A stretch of 64,000 bases of DNA from Amyelois transitella (GCF_032362555.1 NC_083506.1:5441501-5505500); one strand, 5' to 3'. Counted from the stretch's first letter, positions 38,601 to 50,600 are shown. Notes: generated by a model from the sequence alone, not told the origin. Translations and numbers: made by a program.

Positions 38601-41600
38601 TTTGTTAGCCTATCCCTTAGTCGCCCCTTACGACATCCATGGGAAAGAGATGGAGTTATCCTATTCTTTTTTGTATTGTTGCCGGGAACCACACGGTTTA
38701 GCATCGTAATAAAACAGTTTTACCCGTGGAGAAGCCGTCTTTCTTTGGTGGGTCGGCGGCGCTGAGATTAGTACTAGAAGCCCATCCTCGGCCAGGTTTT
38801 TCCATGTCTGCACCGTTTTCTTCATCACGACTCCTGTGACATTAAGTTTAATAAAACATGGGGTAAGAACATACCTACATACGATAAGAACAGTTTTGTT
38901 TAATTTGGTGGTATTTAATGCTAAAAGGCGGATACTTGCGGAACTTTTGATATCCATTCCAATAAAAATTGACGATAGTCGCCAGCGAGTGTACTGAATA
39001 AAACTGAATACCTAAAGTCCTTAGTTTGTTATACTATAATGATTAATAGTTTCAGTCCTACTGCTAACTATTTGCGCTTCACGCATGGAAATCACAATAA
39101 ATATAAAACTAGATATTATTACAATTGTTACGGGATGACGTCACATGTGCCCCTGAACTTATTGGCCATTTATTTACCAGGTTCACAGGGATTAATTAAC
39201 ATGTCTTCTGCTGAGTTTTTAAGTGGAGCTTTCCACAAGAAGGGTCCACCTGTAGCACTATTGCCTACGCGATAAAGTTTCAAGAGGAACAAAGATCCAG
39301 GTTGTGGAGGAACACGATAAGAGCTTGACACTTCCTCAAGCGCTCAACTCTATACGCGAAGTAAAGCCAGGAAACAGTCTATCTATACTTGCCATATATG
39401 AAATTGACTGCAAGTTGGCACTAAGTACGGGTGGCTTCTAGAACAATAGTTCGACCGGATTTAGTCAAGCCCGAAACGGGAATATTACAGTTAACAGTTA
39501 ACTAAGTATTTCGAAAATGGAAGAAACCTTTAGGCAGAGATTTATCCATCTTTAGATTTCCATTGCAAAAGCTAATGTCGGTGTAACCCGATGTTCTCCG
39601 TGAAGTCCGTGATGGTGTCTCAAGAGGTCATTTGGCGTTAAACGACACTGGTAAAATTACGAGACTGGTTTTACTGACTTCTGAGGAAGCCTGAAACTCT
39701 CAAAACGTCAGACAACAAGGACTTAATGATTTATTATGAGCTTATTCACCAAGTGGCGGGAAGAATTTGCTTTACCAAGTCTGAAAGCTACCGTACAAAT
39801 GTATCTAGAAAATTTTGGAATTCCATCTCGACCAAAGTGAGAAATTCCGAGTCACAAGTTTTCCAAGAAATATGCAAAAATGAGGAAATGCAACACGAAC
39901 CACTGCATTTCACCTTGTGGAATGGTAAAAAGGTGTAATTAAAAAAGATTACTGAAAAGTATTTGTAAAATAATTGTGGGCGCTCCGACTTCGATGACTA
40001 CAGTCAAGTTATGAACATGAAATCCCAATATGCCAGGCGATCGAATATAAATGGATTCGGGGTAGGCACATTAGTCTGACTCCATAATCCAATACTAAGT
40101 CGTCGGAAGGGGAAAAATCATTGAAATTCCAGAACCAATGGAAATAGCATATAAGGTGGTTTCGCGTGAACTTCAAGATTGTATTGTATTGAAATTGGTT
40201 TGCGTCATATTTTGTTTTTTGGCCAATAAATTCATTCAATCATAGCAAGGGTGCAATACCTATTACTACACACGGAACCCTGCTAACCATTCAAAAAGGG
40301 GAGCAACATGCCTATCTAGTATGTCAATAAAAGAAATATACTAAAAAAAAAGAAGAAAAGACTGGTATCGACAAATCAACAAGTAATATGTTTTACCTAT
40401 TTTAATCTTGATTACATATCACTCCTAGAGGATGGGAGGATCTTTGTGGTGAGCAGGTGCGCGTCCAAAATAGAGAATTCTTGACGTCTACTAAGCGGGA
40501 TAGCGGACTCTGAAGTGTACATAATGATCTTTTATTGGTGCACTAGAACTGTTATAGTTATTTCAGCATCATCAGGTGTTTCGCTTCAAATATCCGATCC
40601 GAACCAACGCATGACAATATAAAGTATGGCGTGGTTATCTGGTCGTATTTAGCCGGTTAGCAATTTACATTTGATCGTGACATACACACGTAAATAGGGA
40701 AAGACTGAAAAAGAGATGGATGGATGGCGTAAAGGATAGTATGAGGAGAAAAGGAGTAACCAGTGAGATTGCAATTGACAGAAGTAATTTTGAAAAAACT
40801 AACATACTGTGCCGACCCCACGTATAAAGTGGGAAAAGGTAACGACGAAGAAGAAGAAGATACACACGCCGCCAGTGTGCAACCACTCAATCTAGGTATA
40901 GAGTTTCTATGCATGATACAAAGAACTTTCATGTACATTTGAATAAGATCTCTAAGATATAAACCATTTGAACATTCTCAGGAAAATATACTTCTCATAA
41001 AAAATTTATAAATTTGATGTGTGTATTTGAATGTACAATAAATATTTGGTTATATACCTATATACATATACCTTATATACGGTTTTCTTGCTTATAAACA
41101 ATTGCAATAAGAAGATCACGATGGATGTGGAATTTAACTTCAAACAATTTGTGACTGTAGTCGTTAGAGCTATTGTACTCGTATCAAAGAAGATCAATAG
41201 AGCATCTTTGAGCTATGAAATGTAAATAAATACACACGTAGGTATGTTAAGACGAATCATACAGATATGCATGTACAAAGTTTAACATGAGTAAATTGCT
41301 CTAGTGTTTGCTTTACAACTGCAATGTATAAATTGTAAACAACATAAGGCAAAATAATGTTCCAGGTCTGGTCTAAAGGCTCGACTTTTTGGATTGTCTG
41401 AGCTGACCTAAAATCGTACCTACTGCATTTTCAATGTTTACATATTGCGAGATATTGAGCGTGGGTGTAAAATCAGCTGCATCTATTACGAAAAACACAA
41501 ATTATTGTTCCTTGCGTATGTGATATTAATGGCCTGTTCAACATTGCGTATTTTTGAAACTTTTTGTATTAGTTATTCCAGTCGAGACGAAAATAAGAAG

Positions 41601-42259
41601 ATGGGTTTTTTATTTGCCTATCATAAATCCCTTCTATGTCCAGTCCAGTTGTACCTACAATGTATTCTCTCGTCCACATTCTATTCTAAGTTTGGATATT
41701 TGTGAAGTTGACGTTGTTGAAGAAAATGCTGCAGTGCAACTTGTTACCGCTTCTTCTGCATTGACGCCTTGGAAGCGGCAGTAAACTTAATTTTAAGTAA
41801 TTTATTTGACGTCAACCAATGTTGTGAAACCAAAAGTTTTGACAATTATTAAGCGATATGAAGTATCCTATCCTAATAATGAATAAAAATTTTGAAATTC
41901 AAATTCAAATTTTTGAATTTTGAGTTAAAGTAGTTGGAAAAAGGCTTGAACTTTAGGACCCTAACAGTTAAAGCTGTTAGAATAGGAATTTCTTTAGCAA
42001 GTTTTTGCCTACAGACCTTTTGGAGTAACGAATGGTTTAAAAGCTAACTTTGTTTGGTGGAGCCTTACCGTGACGCCGGCGAGCTCCACGAGGAAAGGCT
42101 GGGCGTGGACGCGGTGAAGTCGTCCTCCTTCTTGCGGCCGCCTCCGTGCTCCTTGTAGTCGCGGAAGCAGCGCTTGCAGCGCGTCGGCCACCGCACCTGC
42201 GGGTGGAACCCCAACGGGCACAGCGGGTCGCCCTTCGCCAAAGGATACAAATGATGCAT
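17613..42259 (-). CDS. MTCL/SOGA-family microtubule-crosslinking coiled-coil protein (41 exons)
   Basis: This is a predicted cytoplasmic coiled-coil protein; vertebrate MTCL1-3/SOGA relatives crosslink and stabilise microtubules. Exons (high to low) are 42259-42069, 38833-38724, 37855-37700, 37492-37377, 34608-34441, 34099-33950, 33674-33420, 32909-32746, 32457-32304, 32052-31867, 31472-31341, 30262-29495, 29334-29244, 28779-28652, 28571-28389, 28315-28191, 28108-27961, 27727-27488, 27401-27248, 27116-26772, 26709-26549, 26476-26351, 26024-25800, 25562-25245, 25145-24974, 24822-24696, 24575-24461, 24223-24065, 23843-23622, 22834-22703, 22062-21898, 21504-21349, 21196-20945, 20495-20355, 20024-19873, 19579-19462, 19167-19058, 18850-18688, 18601-18501, 18105-17994 and 17672-17613. 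They total 7251 nt (2416 residues). Residues 1-38 hold a CxxC-type motif (C14, C28, C31, H38). Coiled coil runs from about 192 to 2145. Family-diagnostic blocks are DNFREDQADEYSSLRRELEQ (exons 8-9) and RMELAWHKERDEQQRLLQET (exon 32). The C-tail is Ser/Arg-rich with the basic KKKKKSIFGKLKK. Confidence 0.88.
17815..17975 (-). mobile_element. tRNA-headed SINE fragment in the last MTCL intron
   Basis: On the minus strand a tRNA-like head with an A-box-like segment and the B-box GGTTCGATCC is visible between about 17960 and 17890. AT-rich sequence follows. It does not fold as an obviously intact tRNA. Confidence 0.6.
22866..23572 (-). mobile_element. LINE C-terminal remnant in an MTCL intron
   Basis: The minus-strand frame at 23499-23164, plus in-frame sequence upstream to about 23570, encodes FWGNS, VFKAQKRCLRSMCG, LTLPCVYIMEI and FNKLPDYLKKL. 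This pattern is typical of the C-terminal end of Jockey/CR1-like non-LTR reverse transcriptases. It is a different family from the LINE at 1-2834. The 5' part is missing. Confidence 0.75.
30345..31073. mobile_element. Inverted-repeat DNA transposon (MITE-like) in MTCL intron 11
   Basis: The ends TATGTTACTGTAAAAGCCCG and its reverse complement begin inverted repeats of roughly 150 bp. Inside each lie repeated short palindromes of the type GGTAAATC-TTAG-GATTTACC and GGTAAAAGTTCGAA. The AT-rich centre (about 30520-30890) has no coding frame, so the element is non-autonomous. Target duplication is unclear; TA or TATA is possible. Confidence 0.85.
34783..35020 (-). repeat. Family A repeat copy with TATG tract
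   Basis: It has the ordered blocks CCGTGTGGTTCCTGGCACC, CCATGGATGTCGTAAAAGG, GATAGGC, CTGTCACTATT and CCGCAAGGGATATAGACGTG, ending in TATGTATGTATG. It lies in MTCL intron 4. Confidence 0.85.
35842..36050 (+). repeat. Degenerate family A repeat
   Basis: The opposite orientation starts with ACATACATAA and CCTTGCGGGTTAGACAG and runs to CCTATCCCTTAGTCGCC. It lacks the terminal CCACACGG block. Confidence 0.7.
36605..36800 (-). repeat. Degenerate family A repeat
   Basis: Blocks GTGTGGTTTCCGGCAC, GAAGCGACTAAAGGAAAGGC, GCTAGCAACCTG and GAACGTGGCC are in the family A order. It is strongly diverged. Confidence 0.65.
38150..38400 (+). mobile_element. Diverged SINE of the 49982-50335 type
   Basis: It shares the ordered body blocks of the copy at 49982: an AATCGCTTCGAGTAAAAACCTGA segment after a 'GTTGC' spacer, then GATTTGCC and a CCAAGAGAAAGATAATG tail. 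The head is degenerate. Confidence 0.55.
38448..38698 (+). repeat. Full-length family A repeat beside an MTCL splice donor
   Basis: It begins with a CATACATACATATGG tract, followed by GTGGGGTAGACAGAGCC, GCCCATCGCCTAAAA, CTTAGTCGCC, CATCCATGGGAAAGAGATGG and GGGAACCACACGG. Its end lies about 25 bases from the minus-strand donor of MTCL exon 2 (exon end at 38724). Confidence 0.88.
39039..39945 (+). pseudogene. Decayed intronless coding remnant of unknown family
   Basis: In MTCL intron 1, protein-like segments on the plus strand are interrupted by frameshifts and stops. One frame gives HVPLNLLAIYLPGS and FLSGAFHKKGPPVALLPTR, ending in TAA at 39273. A +1 shift at 39271 continues as DKVSRGTKIQVVEEHD, LTLPQALNSIREVKPGNS and CKLALSTGGF to TAG near 39441. 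Further fragments follow (FRFPLQKL near 39555, VSRGHLALNDTGKITRL near 39620). The final open frame 39726-39938 includes HQVAGRICFTKSES. I do not recognise the family. The absence of introns suggests a retrocopy or an old transposon gene. Confidence 0.5.
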
Positions 42260-44675
42260 CTTCTCCTTGCACCACACACACTACACAAATGCACTTTACA
42301 AATGTCAACGATTTCAATTAAATGCCACTATTTGCACCAAACACCGGTCACATTCCTCATCATTATATATTGTATCATATCGGGACTTGGCAACGTTTCG
42401 CACCGAAATCAGGAACATATACGTATTATGTCAATGTTTATGGAATGAGCTTTACGATTCTACTCTAGAAATAATAAATTGAATTAACTAGCAACGCGCT
42501 CGGGGAGCACGTTCGTCTGCACCCAACAGTGGCAATAAAAATATCTCGCTGCTAGCACTGAACCGGGCGACCTAAATCGGCCGCAATCCGCGCTATTCCT
42601 TAAGACTTCTTAGTGCATATACACAGACACCACCGGCGAGTAAAAGTACACTAATTTTTAAGATGTAGTCGCTAAAACCGTGATTGCTTCGGATTTTATT
42701 AGTAGGCAACGTTATAGTGGAAAATGTTAGCGGTATGCGGACTTGAGTAGAGACGGTGGTGGCGGGTAGTAGCGCGGCGCAGGCGGCGGCCGCTCTCCGG
42801 GGACTGCGGGCACCACGCCAGCGCTCGCCGCGGCGCTGCGCCACTTATGCTCTATTACACCACATGCCGCTGGACCGCTGTTCGTTGCGATCCTCAATAA
42901 AAATAAAACTCGCTATAAAACGTCAAGGAATATCCCCCGAGATCTCGAGACGTTCGCCCGAATGATTTTATGCATGAACCAGTGAACTTAAATGGTATTT
43001 AGCATAACAAAATATATTATTTATGTGGTTCCTTTTGATGAAATGCAGGTTTCCGTAAGTACCTGTAAAATAACTGAAGCCGCTTTAGAACTTGAGTTAA
43101 AGCGAAAAGAGTTATATTCCTGAATTACGGATTACTTAATAACTTCGCATCGTCAATCAGTTGAAAATTTAAAATACGTTGGTGGGGAAATTCTATATTT
43201 AATGATTGGCACGTCATAATATCTTTATGAATAGATGCTTACGTCAAGTGAGTAGGCACTACGACGCATTTTAAATGAGTTAGCATTTATAAGCCACAGA
43301 GAGACCTGAAAATATTTGAAAAACAGACGCGAGCGAAGACGGAGATAAGACGTCTGTAGGTACATGCGTGTGCTTGCTAACCTGTTGTTTTTATTTCATT
43401 TGTTGAATGCTGTTTCTTCCAAAATAAGTATAAATATAGGTTGCAATTATCAAAGAACTTGCTATCTACTGAAATACAAAACTTATAAAAAAAGATTATT
43501 GGATCTCAAGATACTTAACACTAAAAATATACTTTTATAGGTAAGTTTAAAAATATGTTAGCGAAAATATTATCAGAAATAAATTTTATGAGAATTAATA
43601 AAAAATAATATAAACCAATGCCTACAAGAAGACAAAATTTACTTCGTTCTTTGAGAAGTACCTACCTCAGTTTTAACTCAGCTAAATTGATGAATAAGTC
43701 GTCTAATTTTGGGACTTTTCTTAGAGAGAGAACAATTTCTACAAACATTAATATAATGTGTACTTACACGGTTATCACGCCTCAAAGATAATGTTTATCA
43801 CTATGAGACATTTTGGTAATTTTTAAATCAGCTGTCAAATCTGAATGCTGTTTATAAGTAATAGGTTTATACTGATGACATGAAAATAAAAAATCATTTT
43901 CATTAACTATACTTTGTATTTTGTAGTTCAGATGTTTAAATGTTAACAGAATATAAAAATAATTTACAGCTGAGCGTATATTATAATTCGGTTATACCTA
44001 TTATGCATTTTTATATGCTATCTAATCATATAAGTATCTTAAAACTAATAAACATCTCAATATTATTGGTATTTATTTATTTAAAAGTCCTTCGTTTCCT
44101 TTTATTCCAACAGTTTTTTAAATGCAAGTAATTCTTTTTATGGGAGCCACAAGAGTTTTAAAATAACATATCTTGTTGAACTTAAAAATGGTTCTACTGG
44201 CATAGGGTAGTCCTTTATCGCTTATGCAAATTAATTAAATTGTGTTTATTATGGGTATTACTAAAACAGTCTTGAAAATTCGGCTATTCCTTTCAAGTCC
44301 TGTGTTTATGAAAAAAATTTGATCATTAGGTAACCCTTAATTCACGCCATTTCAGAAACATTAGGTACATACTATAAAATTTAACAGTTTTGTATATTTT
44401 ACACATTAGAAACACACAATATAATCTTATATAACAAAAAACTTTATCTGTACCATAAATAGTAATATTGAGCGCAAAATATAATTTAAAAATTGCTTTT
44501 ATACAAAACATTAATTGAACAAAAAAGACAGACATAAGTCTGCGCAGGTGCTATTATTGTCTGATATTACACCGCCATCTTTACGTGCCCTTACTTTCGA
44601 TCTATTTTCGTTCCGGGCAGTGTATTCAGTTGATGTATTTAATCAGAAATATATAATCGAAGATTTAATGGCATA
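42260..44675. other. Intergenic region with MTCL candidate promoter and 5' UTR
   Basis: In the MTCL frame a TAG lies about 24 nt upstream of the ATG, and TTTGTGTAG ending at 42281 could be an acceptor for an upstream non-coding exon. A GC-rich island at about 42725-42860 is the best candidate for that exon or a promoter; I could not fix its donor. From about 43000 to 44670 the sequence is AT-rich, with no gene I can support, and includes the NANS 3' flank. Confidence 0.45.
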
Positions 44676-47600
44676 TCATTGACAAAAGTCTCCTTCGTGG
44701 AGAGGTTCATCCTCTTTCTTATCGACCACCAGGGTCTTATAGATGACCTCTTCGAAGTGCAGGGCGTTCAGTCCTTTAGGCTCGGCGACTTTGATCTTCA
44801 CGTCGCCAGGGTATAATATTTCTCCTTTGTTCTTCGTGCTGCCCATGACGAGAGATTTTTGTAGCTTATCGATGCATGGGATTTCTAAAACAAAATAAGT
44901 AAACTAGCTTCACATAAATAACCTAAGCTATCTATACCTGGGTCGGGCCACAGGTTCTAAACTTTAGAGTCTAAAGCAACACCGTTTAAATGCAACGGTG
45001 AAAACAATCAAGTAATAATGACTGACGTATTGTTTAGTACGTAATGTTCATCATTGCAATATTTTCTTGAGAAAATTGCACATGTTCATTTCAAAGTTCC
45101 TTTTTAGTGGACTAAAATAAATATCTCGTGTTCACTGAAAGAGTTTATAAAAAGTAATATTCCTGGTCATAAAATGAGCTGCGTTTCGAATGGTGAGAAT
45201 AAAAACTTTTTCTTGCGTGTTTTTATAGTCCCATAATAGGCTTCTAGTTATTTTCGTCCCGGATTTTTAAATCGATAATAAATTTATTCAAAGCTCCAAA
45301 ATTTTTTACGTAGGTACGCAGTGGTGAAAATAGAATTCGAGTATTTATAGAAAAATATACATCGTGAAGTTTGACGTCAGCATTCTTTAATAACAAAGTT
45401 GCTATGCTCTTAGTATTACAAAACATGCTTACTACATAATTATTATTTTTTTTGTAATATTATTTCCTTCTTAAATTCTGGAATTCAGCTGAAGTTAGCG
45501 AACTTGCTTTACAGAATTCCTGTAATCCAGCTGTAGTTAGCGAATTGTGTGTTGCGTAACTACTGGAATTCTTCAGGAGTTAGCGAAAGCAGTTTACATA
45601 ACTCCTGGAATTCATCTGTAGTTAGCGAATGCAGTTTACATAACTCTTGGCATTTATCAGGAGTTAGCGAAATCGGTTTACACAACTTCTAAAATTCATT
45701 TTACAGTTTGAATTTTACACATTGCGAGAAACGTACTTGATTAGGGGAATAATATTACTTTTCTTTAAGGGCATGCCGAGACATCAAGGCACTTATCTAC
45801 TCTTGGAATTCAGCTAGGATTAATGAGCGTGTTTTACAAATTTGCGAGAAACGTACCTGAAGTGACCACTTTCTTGATGGGCGTGCCGAGGGAAGCTTCA
45901 ATGACACGAACATCTCTCACCAACTGTTGGAATTCAGGCGGTGTTAGAGAGCACACGTGGTCCGTGCCCTTCATTGTTTTGTCCAAAGTTATGTGTTTCT
46001 CTAAAACCTGAAAAATTGATTACCGTATAAAAAGACAATAGAAATATTTATCTTAGAAGTTACATAGGCATTTCCTCACATCGTTTGTAAATTGGTTTAT
46101 AGACTACTAGGCGATACGATACCCGCAACTATGTACGCGTGTAAATGTCTATCAGGGCACTTTATCAGGTGTGTACGTTACCTCCATTAGGTGAGGCATT
46201 TTTTATATCTTATGTGAAATTTTAATCAAGAGGAACAAACAACTTTTGCGAAAGCAATGTTTTATTATGAATTTGTTATAAATAATCGTATCTGTATGAA
46301 TTGTTTAGGAGGGAATCATTCCGTTAACTATTGCTTAAAGACCACTAATTGCAAAATCTGTAATGAACGCCATCACTCACTTCTTCATCCTCAATATCAA
46401 GTTTCTTCAATTGTTTCTCAAAATAATGAAAGAGTATCTACAAACGGGCTAGACGAGCCAATTTTAACTTGTTTTAGTAGAGATAACTCACATTCATCAG
46501 TGCTGTTACCTACCGCATTGGTAGAAGTTCAATCAAAATCGAATAATAAGCATATAGGCCTTGCACTTGTAGATAATTGTTCACAAGCTTCATTTATTTT
46601 AGATTCTTTAGTCAATAACTTAGGTTTAAAGAAAATCCCAGTAAAAAGTAAGATTTTTGGTTTAGGTCATAGATCAGTAGAGTCCAAGTACAAAGTGCTA
46701 GTAAAAATGAAATCAACTGTATATCCAAGTGTTGAAATTAAAACTTATGCTTATGTACTTAATGGAATTGGAAATTACATCCCACCAAAAGAAGCAACTT
46801 TTCCAGTAGCTAATCCATATTTTAATTTACCTGGTAATATAGATATTTTGTTAGGTGCAGATGTGTATTCACATATAATACAGAATGGATTGATAAAAGA
46901 GAGTTCTCGATATCCCACAGCACAACATACAACATTAGGTTGGATTTTGTCAGGTCAAATTAAAGCACAGAATTAAAGAGAACCATGCTATTACGTTTAC
47001 GAAATGTATTTTGTTTGGTAAACTATTTTAATACTTGCAATTTCTATGTGTTCTAAAAGATAATTCAATCGTACCCATATTCTGTACATTTTATAACTAA
47101 TTATAAGTTTGATGTTTACAAACATTAGTAGATCCTCACGGTGGGCGGGATAGTTTTAGTTGGTAATAGTTATAATTTTTTATAAGAGTTTGAATAATTG
47201 ACAATAGGCTATTTTACACCATGTAAAAAAAAATATAAATATGCGTACGTATCTTATAGATTTTGTAAAAAATAAAAGAAAAACATCGATCATTATTCAT
47301 AAAAGTGCAATATGGATTTTATAATTCAATTTAAAAAATCCTCTTTTTTAATCTGTTCTTCAAAAGTCGAAAACGCTATCCGCCATGTTGGGTACTGACG
47401 TGACGTCATACTTTTAGTAAACAAATATCGAATCGAAAACATATTGATGATGTCAGGCTCTGTTTATTTTGTAATTTTAAAATTTCTATCACGTTTTTGG
47501 GTTTTTACTCTTTAATAATTTAATAGAATCATGGAAGACGGTTTTGTGAAAGCAGACAATATAAATCTACCGAGGATTAATACGTTGATGGTGGTGAAAT

Positions 47601-50600
47601 TTTTTGCGTCCAATCCCGATTTCTGTTCTGCTGAGTTAAGAAATGTTAAAACAGCGATGTAAGTATTTATTGTATTAAACATTCTCTTACAATACACAAT
47701 TATAATAGGTAAATTATTACACAACCAATCCAACATAACCTATTTTGGATCTCTTCTTGCTAATTTCAACCAAGTGTTTCTCATTTTAATATCACTTGGC
47801 AGTGGAATCCACAATTTTTCTGGTGTTTTTATACTTGTATTCTTGCATTCAGGAACAAGACATCAACAATATGTATTGTAATTCATTATTACAAAAATCT
47901 TTTTACTTTAGTCTTACGTAGAGCCGTATTGTTTACTAAAAGTATGACGTCACGAGTCAAAACAGCATGGCGGATGGCGTTTTCGCGCAAAAATACAAAA
48001 TCATAAATAATAAATCGTTTTTAGAGCACTTTTAGGCTTTAAAAAATTTTAATAAAAATTCTATAGGTATAACACAGTCTCAGGATTGATTTAAAACAGT
48101 TTTCAAAAAAGAGTGTAATAGCCTATTCATAACGCTCTTACCAAGAGAGTTCTTTTTTTATAAATAAAGGACAATCTGTCCTTGGTGGGCGTTATGGTCA
48201 AACAGGCAGTTAAAATGAGACACAACCTTATTCGTTAGTAGGTAGTACTGGCTGGAAAATAAGTGAAATTAAAAAAAAGGAACAAAAATTGTATGATTAG
48301 CGCCAAACCGAATTGAAGTTATTGTTTTATTTTTTAGTCCAACTTATTGATTATATTCTTTTTAAAGTTAGTTAGTTAGTTCATCAGTGCATATTGTGAA
48401 AGTGTAAAATATCCTTAAAAGTATTGTGACAATACCGTGCAATCTACATATCTTGTTCTGCAGTTTTCTTCACGACACCTACAAATCCTTCTGGTTGCTT
48501 ATATTTCATGAAACCTTTATGAGTTCATTAAAAACATACCGCCACAAATATATTCAATACTCGAAGTACAGACAAAGATTTTCTTCTGTTTTATTATAAG
48601 TATGTTTGGTATTTATTCAGACATTTCGCGAAGTTATGGTAGACGTTAGGAATATAATACCTATGCTTGATACAATTAACCATAATGAGCAGTCAGAAAC
48701 TATCCAAAAAGGCTCGACTGGCTGTGCATGGGGGCGTTTTGGTCCCGACATTAATTTATGGGAGTGAAAGTTGGGTATGGCAAAAGAAGCACGAAAGCAG
48801 AATAAATGCAGTGGAAATGAGCGCGTTAAGGAGTATGTCGGGTGTGAAATTGAGTGACCGGGTAAAGAACAGCGTGATAAGGGAATGTTGTGATGTGAAA
48901 GAAGACGTAGTTACAGGAATAGAAAAGGGTATGTTGAGATGGTTCGGTCATGTGGAGAGGATGAATGAAAACAGGTTGACTAAGCAAATAAAATATAAAT
49001 ATAAATATATACGGGACAAATTACACAGATTGAATTAGCCTCGAAGTAAGTTCGAGACTTGTGTTACGAGATACTAACTCAACGATACTATATTTTACAA
49101 TAAATACTTGTATAGATAAACATCCAAGACCCAGGCCAATCAGAGAAAGTTCGTTTCTCATCATGCCCTGGCCGGGATTCGAACCCGGGACCTCCGGTGT
49201 CACAGACAAGCGCACTACCGCTGCGCCACAGAGGCCGTCAAAAGCCGTCAAAAGCAGATATACAAGGAGAGTGTGGAGGGAAAGGTCGAAGTGGGAAGAC
49301 CAAGACGAACGTATCTTGATCAAATTAAGGACGTCCTGGTAAAGGGTCAGGTCAAAAGTACCCGAAACCGCCGAGCTTGCATGAAGAGAGTTATGAATGT
49401 GGATGAAGCGAAGGAAATATGCAGAGATCGTGGCAAGTGGAAAGAGGTAGTCTCTGTCTACCCCTCCGGAAAAGAGGCGTGATTTTATGTTTTGTTAATA
49501 ATTTATACACAAAGATGATTCATATCAGAGATATATTGCAGCATGCTTTATTTGGTTAATTGCTTATCTATATCTGGTTAACGCATTTATTTTTTAACTA
49601 AATTAAGTTAACACTTACTAGATAATTACAAAATAGTACTATCATCAAATCAAAAATATTTTTGGCATTTATTAACATTAAGTATAAGTGTGGATTACGT
49701 TTATATATAATAATAATAATATTTTTTTAAATACTTTTTAAATAATTAATTTCTTCATCATTTTTTTTATGCGAGGATGTAATCTTTTCCACTGAATCAC
49801 ATTTAAAAATAAAACTTGACATTGATTACACATTTGTATTGTGATAAGAGACCTATTTGCTGTTTTTACGATGCATTGTTTTGTTATAACGATTATAAAC
49901 AACACCTACTTTAAAGTTTCAATGAAATAAACAGTTCATAATGTATAACAACCCATTAGTAAGACAGGAGTATAGTACCTAAGAGCTTCGGTGGTCGAAT
50001 CGGTAAGGTGCCTGGTTAAAATGCGTGTTGCGCAAAACGGCACGGGTTCGAATCGCACCCCGGCCATGTACCAATGACTGGTTTGAATACTAACCAATAT
50101 ATTCAGATAACAAGATTGTAGCCATGATCGATCCAATATGGGTAAGGTTCCCCTGCAAAGGTTGCGGAAGTCACACGGGAGTCGCTTCGTGTAAAAACCT
50201 GACTTACCCAATTCTGGATCCATGCTCAAAGGCATACCCGGGCTCTTCTCCGGAGTGGTGAGGATGCAACCGGGACTTAAGCCAAGAGGAAGAAGATAAG
50301 TTAGGTAGGAATCATTACACAACACACAATACACATAATTTCCGGCACATTAAAATAAGATTACTCAATACATCCAGTTTTCTTCATATGCAGGTTTAAA
50401 TTCTCACGATGTTTTCCATCGCAGACGAAAAAATAACAAACCTTTGCTCCTAAAGCGATTGCGGCTAAAGCGACAGCTGTTCCAATTTCTTGACCAGAAT
50501 ATCCAACAGGGATATCAAAGGTGTTCTTATAATCTTGCAGCACGGTCAGATTGCAATCTTCGTAGGGTACAGGATACGCCGATATGCAGTGCAATAGACA

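Noticed and set aside
17613..42259. Myosin heavy chain, golgin or rootletin identity for the coiled-coil gene
   Set aside because: Lys/Glu-rich coiled coil fits many proteins, but there is no motor or GRIP domain. The blocks in exons 8-9 and 32-33 match the MTCL/SOGA family.
46257..46976. Host zinc-finger gene
   Set aside because: CCHC-like knuckles followed by a Pao-type protease segment identify a retrotransposon fragment.
49165..49237. Possible tRNA gene on the minus strand
   Set aside because: A and B boxes are present, but the sequence continues into a SINE body and AT-rich tail and interrupts a LINE, so it is a SINE head.
49985..50070. Possible tRNA gene on the plus strand
   Set aside because: The anticodon arm does not pair well, and the SINE body shared with 38.2 and 60.6 kb follows directly.
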